This document shows positions 1 to 6,273 of a DNA stretch of 6,273 bases, piece after piece. The stretch is from the NCBI GenBank assembly GCA_900755865.1, contig CAAEHZ010000505.1, positions 1 to 6,273 of the forward strand. Reading direction: 5' to 3'. Within the stretch, counting starts at the first letter, position 1; every line of letters starts with the position of its first letter. The DNA comes from Lachnospiraceae bacterium (GTDB lineage: Bacteria > Bacillota > Clostridia > Lachnospirales > Lachnospiraceae). A program made the translations under genes and the position numbers. The notes under the pieces are model-generated. The model was not told the origin of the DNA and searched no databases. It saw only the letters and a program-made list of their open reading frames with translations.

Positions 1-1204
<1,204 letters not shown>

Positions 1205-1221
1205 TTACTGTTTTAGCTTTT

Positions 1222-1506
1222 TTATTCGATGATTGCCAGAATGTCACTCTGCTTTACAATGATGTATTCCTCATCCTCCAGCTTGACTTCTGTTCCGGCA
1301 TACTTGGAGTAGATAACCTGATTACCGGTCTTAACCTCCATCTTTACTTCCTTGCCGTCTACCACGCCGCCGGGTCCGACTGCGATAACTTCTGCCTGCT
1401 GGGGCTTTTCCTTATTCTGTCCGGGAAGTACAATTCCTGATTTTGTCGTTTCTTCTGCAACTAACTGCTTTAATACAACTCTGTCACCTAAAGGTACTAA
1501 TTTCAT
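1222..1506 (-). CDS. groES: GroES (Hsp10) co-chaperonin
   Basis: Small co-chaperonin of 94 residues that forms the heptameric lid on GroEL; the length is normal for the family. It begins MKLVPLGDRVVLKQL. The mobile loop lies at about residues 18-36 and contains GIVLP (24-28), whose hydrophobic IVL contacts the GroEL apical domains. The beta-barrel core carries VGPGG (43-47), and the C-terminus is the usual YIIVKQSDILAIIE. An in-frame ATG at 1545 would add 13 residues (MFDTAGQNKEAVT), but that start lies inside a leader hairpin and lacks family similarity. The ATG at 1506 has a perfect AGGAGG at 1515-1520 with an 8-base spacer, so 1506 is the real start. It is the first gene of the groES-groEL operon, followed by groEL after 38 bases. 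Regulation is heat-shock type through the CIRCE element just upstream. Confidence 0.98.
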   Translation of the reverse strand: MKLVPLGDRVVLKQLVAEETTKSGIVLPGQNKEKPQQAEVIAVGPGGVVDGKEVKMEVKTGNQVIYSKYAGTEVKLEDEEYIIVKQSDILAIIE

Positions 1507-1530
1507 GGTAACTGCCTCCTTATTCTGTCC

Positions 1531-1549
1531 GGCAGTGTCAAACACTGCC
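1531..1549 (-). promoter_or_regulatory. Perfect stem-loop in the groES 5' leader
   Basis: GGCAGTGT (1531-1538) and ACACTGCC (1542-1549) are perfect 8-base inverted copies around a 3-base loop. In the minus-strand transcript this is a GC-containing hairpin between the CIRCE element (nine bases upstream) and the groES ribosome binding site (ten bases downstream). It is not followed by a U run (CGGACAGAATAAGGAGG follows), so it does not look like an intrinsic terminator. A role in mRNA stability, processing or translation is an inference; it could also be a protein-binding palindrome in DNA. Confidence 0.7.
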
Positions 1550-1558
1550 TGTCATCTG

Positions 1559-1585
1559 TTAGCACTCAATCTTTACGAGTGCTAA
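1559..1585 (-). promoter_or_regulatory. CIRCE operator (HrcA binding site)
   Basis: TTAGCACTC (1559-1567), a 9-base spacer and GAGTGCTAA (1577-1585) match the CIRCE consensus without a mismatch and with the exact consensus spacing. In Firmicutes the repressor HrcA binds this palindrome and releases it when GroEL is occupied by unfolded protein, which makes the operon self-regulating. Here it begins just after the expected transcription start and lies upstream of the groES ribosome binding site, the normal position for groESL. No hrcA gene is in the window. Confidence 0.97.
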
Positions 1586-1597
1586 TCACTAAAACAT

Positions 1598-1626
1598 ATA
1601 TTAGTTTCATATGTGGAGATTTTCAA
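1598..1626 (-). promoter_or_regulatory. groESL promoter, sigma-A type
   Basis: On the minus strand TTGAAA (1626-1621) and TAATAT (1603-1598) are separated by exactly 17 bases, a good match to the vegetative -35/-10 pattern. The predicted transcription start near 1591 falls just before the CIRCE operator, so HrcA bound there would block the polymerase. The region between here and the next gene upstream (1627-1733) is very AT-rich, with a run of eight A residues at 1711-1718. It has no GC stem that would make a clear terminator for that gene, so some read-through into groESL is possible. Confidence 0.8.
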
Positions 1627-1733
1627 CCACATTCGTTGGCATTTACAGATATTTATCTATTATTTTCTTTCGTTTTCTCTTATTTCCTTTTGTTTTCTTA
1701 TTATCAGTCCAAAAAAAAGATTTTATAATTCCT

Positions 1734-2702
1734 TTAGATTTGGCTGGTTTCGCCGCCAATCTGTCTGATAACGGATGCCATCTTCTTCTCCTTTACCTTT
1801 GCAACAACGGTAGGAATGGCACCAAGCAGCAGGAAAGCATATAGAAGTACAAGGTTGCCATAATAGCTGTCCTGAATTTCAAACTCTGTAACGACTTCCG
1901 GCACAATCCGATAGCACTCAAACAGGTTCCATCCGTACTCTCCAAAGCCTGCATCTCTTAAAAGCCGGATAGCCCAGTCCATTCTGTCCCCTGCATAGGT
2001 CATAAAAACCATGATAATCATGCTGATTACAATACCCTTCTTTGTCAGCTTGCCGCCTAGCTTTTCATAGCCCTTGAGCACGCCTACCGCCATCAGCACA
2101 CCAGAGATGGCAGCTACATAGCCAAGCTGGCTTAACAGGACAATACATACCACACCTAACAGGGAACCAATCAGAGCACCTGCTATACCGCCTGCCAGAT
2201 TTTCTGTTTTCTGAGCATTCTGCTGCTCAAGCATCGCAAGGTTGCCCCGCATCTTTGTGCTGCACTCCGGGCATAAATGATAATATCCGCCCGCTGCCAT
2301 ATAGGGTACTGTTTCCACAGATTCATTACAGATACTGCAGCAGGGAACATAGCCCTTGCTTCTTAAGAAGGAAATCATACCATTTACGGCCCCGGTCAGC
2401 GCTTCCTTTCTCTTCTCCTGAGTTCTCCTGTGTCCTATAACACCTGTAATCTGGTTCCCCTTCTGGGTAATGTTGACCGTCTTTATGATTTCCTTCAAAT
2501 CATCCTTGCCCAGAACACTTCCGTTTACACTCTTTGCAGAGGTGTGAATGGTAAAGACGAAGGGATACTGGCTGGCCTCCGCATAAATCAGGATATCAAA
2601 ATCATCCTTTTTCCCATAAATGGTATTACTCTGGCTGTCGTAGGTCATTCCCAATGCCGCTGCAAGTTCTCCGTACTGTTCTGCTATTTTTGCCTTGTTC
2701 AT
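1734..2702 (-). CDS. Zinc-ribbon membrane protein of unknown function
   Basis: I do not recognise this 322-residue protein as a named family. It has a soluble N-terminal part (about 1-115) with a hydrophilic alpha/beta look, then a four-cysteine motif C122-x2-C125-x18-C144-x2-C147 (CSIC and CPEC) typical of a zinc ribbon. Next come four likely membrane segments at about 168-190, 194-210, 222-238 and 283-302. A hydrophilic stretch at 239-282, rich in acidic and aromatic residues, separates the last two, and a short basic tail follows. There is no signal peptide, so the N-terminal part and zinc ribbon should face the cytoplasm. The start at 2702 is preceded by AAGGAGAGG (2711-2719). The stop of the C39-like gene lies 36 bases upstream on the same strand with no promoter or terminator between, so the two form a probable operon and may act together. 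Confidence is high that the gene is real and low for any function. Confidence 0.88.
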   Translation of the reverse strand: MNKAKIAEQYGELAAALGMTYDSQSNTIYGKKDDFDILIYAEASQYPFVFTIHTSAKSVNGSVLGKDDLKEIIKTVNITQKGNQITGVIGHRRTQEKRKEALTGAVNGMISFLRSKGYVPCCSICNESVETVPYMAAGGYYHLCPECSTKMRGNLAMLEQQNAQKTENLAGGIAGALIGSLLGVVCIVLLSQLGYVAAISGVLMAVGVLKGYEKLGGKLTKKGIVISMIIMVFMTYAGDRMDWAIRLLRDAGFGEYGWNLFECYRIVPEVVTEFEIQDSYYGNLVLLYAFLLLGAIPTVVAKVKEKKMASVIRQIGGETSQI

Positions 2703-2738
2703 TTGTTTTTCCTCTCCTTTTAAGAATCTTTTCCTGTC

Positions 2739-3407
2739 TTAACACTTGATTTCCAGATAACCGAGCAGCTTGGACATATCATACTCTTCCAGTACGCCCA
2801 GATTGGAATCATAGAATTTTCCGTCAAAGTGAATCAGATAGTGGCAGAAACGTCCCATCTTCTCCATCATGATACAGCACTTGGGAAGCACTGCATCCCT
2901 GCCCTCTGTGTAAACGATGATATCACTGTGGTCAATGCCGTAGTAATTCAATGCGGAAATCACGCGGCCCATGGTTGCCTGCCACTCTCTGCAGTCCATA
3001 ACGCTGATAACCTCTGCAATGGTAACGCCTGCCAGCATAGCCACACAGGACTGTCCGCAGAGTCCGTCCTCCGGCTGGATGATAACACTCATGCTGTCAA
3101 TCTTGCGGATGGGCTTGTCAAAGCTGTAAGGGCTGTTCTGATCCATACGAATCAGGGAGCCGGTTACATGGAGCAGAATTTTGGGAGGTACCCCAGCCTC
3201 TACATTGACAGCATCCTCGTCCTCAATATGGATTTCGTAATTTCCTTTTTCTTTAGGAAGCAGTTCACATTCAATAATTTTATTGTCCAGCACAACCTCT
3301 GCCTGAATCTTCTCTCTCTGCCTGCAGACCTCCCATAGATTAAAAGGTATCTGAATCATATATCCTTTTTCTTTCTTTTCTACCTTGGACTCAAAAAAAT
3401 ATCTCAT
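2739..3407 (-). CDS. DUF1905-like domain fused to a C39/papain-like cysteine peptidase-type domain
   Basis: A 222-residue soluble protein in two parts. Residues 1-88 (from MRYFFESKV through IPFNLWEV and LLPKEKGNYEIHI to the end of the beta-rich section) resemble the DUF1905 fold in pattern. Residues 106-222 resemble a C39-type papain-fold peptidase: Gln111 six residues before Cys117 in LCGQSCVAMLAG (oxyanion Gln and nucleophile Cys), His189 in CHYLIHFDGKFYDSN, and Asp200 just after it. All four expected catalytic positions are present, so it may be an active protease, or a transferase or deamidase of the same fold. There is no leader peptide, membrane segment or ABC domain, unlike bacteriocin-processing C39 transporters, so it should act in the cytoplasm. 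ATGs at 3485 and 3437 are in frame, but the promoter's predicted start point is near 3438. The ATG at 3407 has AAGGAG (3415-3420) seven bases away, so 3407 is preferred. It is the first gene of an operon with the zinc-ribbon membrane protein. The substrate is unknown. Confidence 0.85.
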   Translation of the reverse strand: MRYFFESKVEKKEKGYMIQIPFNLWEVCRQREKIQAEVVLDNKIIECELLPKEKGNYEIHIEDEDAVNVEAGVPPKILLHVTGSLIRMDQNSPYSFDKPIRKIDSMSVIIQPEDGLCGQSCVAMLAGVTIAEVISVMDCREWQATMGRVISALNYYGIDHSDIIVYTEGRDAVLPKCCIMMEKMGRFCHYLIHFDGKFYDSNLGVLEEYDMSKLLGYLEIKC

Positions 3408-3444
3408 TTCTTTTCTCCTTCTTTCCTCGTACTGCATTTTTACG

Positions 3445-3473
3445 ATTATACCAAAATCTTTTCCACTTGAAAA
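3445..3473 (-). promoter_or_regulatory. Promoter of the C39-like/zinc-ribbon gene pair
   Basis: On the minus strand TTTTCA (3473-3468) lies 17 bases before a perfect TATAAT (3450-3445). The predicted transcription start is near 3438, about 30 bases before the chosen ATG. That leaves room for the AAGGAG ribosome binding site and argues against the two longer in-frame starts. The pair is therefore probably transcribed independently of the AraC-type gene upstream. Confidence 0.65.
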
Positions 3474-3489
3474 CCATTTTGCCACAAGT
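3465..3489. repeat. Imperfect inverted repeat over the -35 box
   Basis: ACTTG (3465-3469) and CAAGT (3485-3489) are inverted copies. Directly inside the left arm is AAAA, paired with TTTT around the 3-base loop CCA; four unpaired bases (GCCA) remain on the right. The element covers the -35 box of the downstream gene pair, which suggests an operator. It is short and AT-rich, so chance is possible, and it is not a convincing terminator for the AraC-type gene. Confidence 0.3.
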
Positions 3490-3505
3490 TAAAAAATAAA
3501 CAATC

Positions 3506-4363
3506 CTATGCCTTTTTCCGCGCCTGTGACGGGGAAATCCCGTAGCGCTTTTTGAACAGCTTGCTGAAGTGATAGGCATCATCATACCCGACCTGCGCCG
3601 CCACCTCCTGAATACTTCCCTCATATCCCTTTTCCAGAAGCTCCTTCGCCCGCTCCAGCCGGATATTGATGAGATGCCGGATGGGGGTATCGCCGGTTTC
3701 GCTTTTGAAAATCTTGGAAATATAAAAAGGACTTAAGTACATATTCTCCGCAATCTGATCCAGGGAAATCTTCTCATTATAATGATCCTCAAAGTAATTG
3801 ATTATCTGTTCCACCACATACTTGCGGTTCACTGACTCAAAGGAACAGCCCTCCGTCCGCTCCACAGGCTCGCACTGCTCTCTGATAACCAGTAACAGCA
3901 TCTGTATCAGATATGCCTTCAGCATAAAATATCTGCCCTGCCTGCAGACTGCGTTTTCCGCCTCCATGGAGGAACAGATTTTAAATAACTTCTGACGCAA
4001 TTCCCCGGAGGTATGCAGGATATGTCCCCCCTCCGGCACAGGAAGTGTATTGTCGGGGAAGCCCTCCAGCCTGATATCGGAAGCCCCCACGAAAAATTCC
4101 GTTGCCGGTACCTCCGCTTCGGGACAGGCAAGCGCCTGATGCCTTACCCCCGGATTGATAATCAGCAAATCCCCTTCCTTTACAGAGCAGATACCGTCCT
4201 CAAACCGGTATTTCCCTTCTCCGGAAAAAATAAAAGCCAGTTCCAGATGGTCATGCCTGTGAAAGTGTTCCTCATCCTTGTCTTTCCTTCTGGTTCCCTT
4301 CCAGGTAAAAAGAAAGGTGGGATTCATGTCTTCTATATGAATGTCCAGCCCGCTTTTTTCCAT
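3506..4363 (-). CDS. AraC-family transcriptional regulator with cupin sensor domain
   Basis: A 285-residue one-component regulator. The N-terminal cupin-type sensor contains HFHRHDHLELAFIFSGEG (33-50) and EGDLLIINPGVRHQ (63-76), the paired cupin motifs with their histidines, and probably binds a small ligand such as a sugar. The C-terminal part is a standard AraC DNA-binding domain with two helix-turn-helix units: LDQIAENMYLSPFYISKIFK (201-220), then IQEVAAQVGYDDAYHFSKLF (251-270) leading into the KKRYGISPSQ family signature (271-280). Length is normal and nothing is missing. The ribosome binding site is modest (AAGGGA, about five bases before ATG 4363). It is divergent from the ABC exporter gene across 161 bases, the usual layout when such a regulator controls its neighbour. 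The target and the ligand are inferred, not shown. Confidence 0.95.
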   Translation of the reverse strand: MEKSGLDIHIEDMNPTFLFTWKGTRRKDKDEEHFHRHDHLELAFIFSGEGKYRFEDGICSVKEGDLLIINPGVRHQALACPEAEVPATEFFVGASDIRLEGFPDNTLPVPEGGHILHTSGELRQKLFKICSSMEAENAVCRQGRYFMLKAYLIQMLLLVIREQCEPVERTEGCSFESVNRKYVVEQIINYFEDHYNEKISLDQIAENMYLSPFYISKIFKSETGDTPIRHLINIRLERAKELLEKGYEGSIQEVAAQVGYDDAYHFSKLFKKRYGISPSQARKKA

Positions 4364-4398
4364 TGATTCCCTTCACTCCCACTTTGCCTTTTTCCACT

Positions 4399-4427
4399 AT
4401 TCTACCCTGTTTTTCTCCAAAAGTCAC
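4399..4427 (-). promoter_or_regulatory. Probable promoter of the AraC-type regulator
   Basis: On the minus strand GTGACT (4427-4422) lies 17 bases before TAGAAT (4404-4399). Four of six -35 bases and five of six -10 bases fit the consensus. The leader would be about 30 bases. This is the best candidate in the stretch, though a different start point cannot be excluded. Confidence 0.45.
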
Positions 4428-4471
4428 CACTCTTTTTACAATATCACACAACAAGAAAGCAAGATACTACA

Positions 4472-4499
4472 TTTCCTTTTGTTCCTCAAAAAGTACAAT
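4472..4499 (+). promoter_or_regulatory. Candidate weak promoter of the ABC exporter, with possible operator
   Basis: TACAAT (4494-4499) is a fair -10 box 25 bases before the exporter start, but the sequence 16 bases upstream (TTTCCT, 4472-4477) is a poor -35. That is what one expects of a promoter needing an activator. An imperfect inverted repeat, CTTTTG and CAAAAAG around TTCCT (4476-4493), lies in the spacer. TACAATA also occurs at 4437-4443, 57 bases upstream of the copy at 4494-4500, both followed by CACA/ACACAAG-like bases. These are candidate regulator contacts only. Confidence 0.3.
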
Positions 4500-4524
4500 A
4501 AAAAGACACAAGGGAGGATATACT

Positions 4525-6273
4525 ATGACACCTTTAAAATGGTTCTACTCGTTCTTAAAAAAATACCGGGGGCTGATGATTCTCGGTATCATACTGACCA
4601 CCTTCATCGCGGCGCTTTCCATTGTAAATCCCTATATTTCGGGAAGTATCGTTGATGAAGTTGTCCAGAAGGAAAATTATGCCCTTCTGCCAAAGCTGCT
4701 CGCCTTTCTTTTACTCGCAACGCTGCTTACCGGTATTCTGCGCTTTACCTATCAGGTGGTTTTTGAAACCGCCTCCCAGGGAATGCTCTATGACATGCGG
4801 GGAAAGGTATACCGGAAGCTTCTGGAAGAGGACTTCGCCTTTTATAATAAGAAGAGAACCGGGGATTTGATGAGCAGACAGACCGGCGATATGGATGCCA
4901 TCCGGCATTTTGTCGCCTACGTTATCTATGCCGTTTACCAGAACATCCTGCTTTTCATTTTCGCCCTGTGCATGATTTTTACGGTAAATGCCAAATTGGC
5001 GCTCTGCATGATGGTCGTGCTGCCCTTTACCGCCTATACCACCTACCGGCAGTCCAAGGAGGTGCGTCCCGCATTCCAGAGAAACCGGGAATGTTTCTCC
5101 TCCCTGAATGCCTTTGTACAGGAAAATGTCAGCGGAAACCGGGTGGTAAAGGCTTTTGCCAAGGAAGATTACGAAATTGAAAAATTCGAGAAGGAAAACG
5201 ACAAATTCCGGGATGCCCAGATTAACGCTTCCAAAATCTGGATGCAGTACATTCCCATTTTTGAAATTCTTTCCTACTCTCTGACCCTCATCCTGATGCT
5301 CTACGGCGGCTATCTTGCCATTCAGGGAGAAATCACTCTGGGAGATTTGGTCCGGGTCAACGGTTATCTGTGGATGTTGAATACGCCCCTGCGTATGGCG
5401 GGCTGGTGGGTCAATGATATTCAGAACTTTGTCACCTCCGTGGAGAAAATCTACGCCACCTACAGTGAGGAGCCAAAGGTTGCCCAGCCCCGGACAGGCG
5501 GTATTCATAAAAAGATTATGGGCAATGTGGAATTTAAAAACGTATCCTACAGTGCGGATGATGAGGATATCGTAAAGGATATCAGCTTTAAGGCAGCTGC
5601 CGGACAGACTGTTGGAATTATCGGTTCCACCGGCGCCGGAAAATCCACTCTGATGAACCTGCTCTGCCGCTTTTATGACGCTACCTCCGGGGAGGTGCTG
5701 GTAGACGGGCGGGATGTCCGCACACTGGATTTATATAATTTAAGAGATAATATCGGTATGGCAATGCAGGATGTTTTCCTCTTTTCCGATACCGTGGAGG
5801 GCAATATCGCCTACGGCAGACCGAACTGCAGCTTCGAGGAGGTAAAGCATGCCGCCATCATGGCAGATGCCAACCACTTTATCAGCGCCATGCCGGAAGG
5901 GTATGATACCATCGTAGGTGAGCGGGGTGTCGGACTTTCCGGCGGTCAGAAGCAGCGTATTTCCCTGGCGAGAGCGCTGTTAAAAGACCCGGCAATTCTC
6001 ATTCTGGACGATACTACCTCCGCCGTTGACATGGAAACGGAAAGCTATATCCAGAAGCAGTTAAAAAATCTGCAAAAGAGCTGTACCATTTTTATCATCG
6101 CCTACCGGATTTCTTCTATTAAAGATGCGGATTTGATTCTGGTTATGGATAACGGCCATATTATTGAGCAGGGTACCCACGAAGAACTGGTGGCTGCGGG
6201 CGGCTACTACGCAAAGGCTTTCAGGAACCAGTACGGGGAAATCCCCTATGACCTGCTTTCCCGGAAAGGAGGG
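4525..6273 (+). CDS. ABC exporter half-transporter with degenerate catalytic site, open at the right edge
   Basis: Type IV (MsbA/BmrCD-like) exporter half-molecule: an N-terminal six-helix membrane domain (segments near 16-36, 57-79, 130-152, 156-174, 247-268 and 277-297), then a nucleotide-binding domain from about 333. Visible motifs are A-loop Tyr342, Walker A GSTGAGKST (367-375), Q-loop Gln415, intact signature LSGGQ (471-475), Walker B ILILD (491-495) and D-loop SAVD (499-502). The residue after Walker B is Asp496 where active subunits have Glu, and the H-loop reads IIAYRIS with Tyr527 in place of His. These two changes mark the non-canonical subunit of heterodimeric exporters such as TM287/288, so a canonical partner is expected. 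AGGGAGG (4511-4517), seven bases before ATG, sets the start. No stop is reached in 583 codons, but this is already full family length, so only a few residues should be missing. Substrate unknown (drug, peptide or lipid). Probably controlled by the divergent AraC-type regulator. Confidence 0.96.
   Translation, partial: MTPLKWFYSFLKKYRGLMILGIILTTFIAALSIVNPYISGSIVDEVVQKENYALLPKLLAFLLLATLLTGILRFTYQVVFETASQGMLYDMRGKVYRKLLEEDFAFYNKKRTGDLMSRQTGDMDAIRHFVAYVIYAVYQNILLFIFALCMIFTVNAKLALCMMVVLPFTAYTTYRQSKEVRPAFQRNRECFSSLNAFVQENVSGNRVVKAFAKEDYEIEKFEKENDKFRDAQINASKIWMQYIPIFEILSYSLTLILMLYGGYLAIQGEITLGDLVRVNGYLWMLNTPLRMAGWWVNDIQNFVTSVEKIYATYSEEPKVAQPRTGGIHKKIMGNVEFKNVSYSADDEDIVKDISFKAAAGQTVGIIGSTGAGKSTLMNLLCRFYDATSGEVLVDGRDVRTLDLYNLRDNIGMAMQDVFLFSDTVEGNIAYGRPNCSFEEVKHAAIMADANHFISAMPEGYDTIVGERGVGLSGGQKQRISLARALLKDPAILILDDTTSAVDMETESYIQKQLKNLQKSCTIFIIAYRISSIKDADLILVMDNGHIIEQGTHEELVAAGGYYAKAFRNQYGEIPYDLLSRKGG
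6265..6273 (+). promoter_or_regulatory. Probable ribosome binding site for a gene beyond the window
   Basis: AAAGGAGGG sits within the last codons of the exporter and is a near-perfect Shine-Dalgarno sequence. It would serve a start codon about 5-10 bases outside the right edge, overlapping or touching the exporter's end, as is common for translationally coupled partner subunits. The Lys-Gly-Gly codons could also produce this string by chance. Confidence 0.5.

Noticed and set aside
1507..1545. Longer groES start at 1545 adding 13 residues
   Set aside because: The start lies in the leader hairpin, while ATG 1506 has a perfect AGGAGG at the right distance and matches the GroES family start.
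1640..1733. Possible terminator after the zinc-ribbon gene, suggested by the T run read on the minus strand
   Set aside because: The run of eight T residues has no GC-rich stem before it, so it does not meet the pattern of an intrinsic terminator.
2739..3407. Bacteriocin or lantibiotic processing system, suggested by the C39-like domain
   Set aside because: There is no double-glycine precursor peptide, no C39-ABC fusion and no modification enzyme nearby. The ABC exporter at 4525 lacks a peptidase domain and lies in a separate divergent unit.
3408..3485. Longer forms of the DUF1905-like/C39 gene starting at 3485 or 3437
   Set aside because: The TATAAT promoter at 3445-3450 would put the transcript start after 3485 and at about 3437, leaving no leader. 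ATG 3407 has a good AAGGAG.
4711..5508. A 265-codon minus-strand open frame inside the exporter gene
   Set aside because: It is opposite the membrane-domain coding sequence of a certain ABC exporter, has no family resemblance, and is explained by codon composition.

Overview
The window looks like chromosomal DNA from a Gram-positive, moderately AT-rich Clostridia species, most likely a Lachnospiraceae-type gut anaerobe. Three things suggest this: a CIRCE-controlled groES-groEL operon, strong AGGAGG-type ribosome binding sites, and the general look of the chaperonin proteins. The assignment comes from reading the proteins, not from a database search.

Layout. Bases 1-1626 hold the groESL heat-shock operon on the minus strand: a sigma-A-like promoter (about 1598-1626), a perfect CIRCE operator (1559-1585), a second perfect hairpin in the 5' leader (1531-1549), groES (1222-1506), and the first 394 codons of groEL (from 1183, running off the left edge). 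Bases 1627-1733 are AT-rich and hold no gene and no convincing terminator. Bases 1734-3473 hold a two-gene minus-strand unit with its own promoter. Its first gene (2739-3407) encodes a small cytoplasmic protein that joins an N-terminal DUF1905-like domain to a C39/papain-like cysteine peptidase-type domain. Its second gene (1734-2702) encodes a membrane protein with a four-cysteine zinc-ribbon motif. Neither has a function I can name.

Bases 3506-6273 hold a divergent regulator/transporter pair. An AraC-family regulator with an N-terminal cupin sensor lies on the minus strand (3506-4363). A type IV ABC exporter half-molecule lies on the plus strand from 4525 and is still open at the right edge. 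They share a 161-bp intergenic region that should carry the promoters of both and probably the regulator's binding sites. The exporter's nucleotide-binding domain has a degenerate catalytic site: Asp replaces the Walker B glutamate and Tyr replaces the H-loop histidine, while its LSGGQ signature is intact. This is the pattern of the non-canonical partner in a heterodimeric exporter. A strong ribosome binding site in the last bases of the window suggests the canonical partner gene begins just beyond.

The most interesting items are the DUF1905/C39-like fusion with its zinc-ribbon membrane partner, the asymmetric exporter under probable AraC control, and the extra hairpin between CIRCE and the groES ribosome binding site. 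None is shown here to be a wholly new system.
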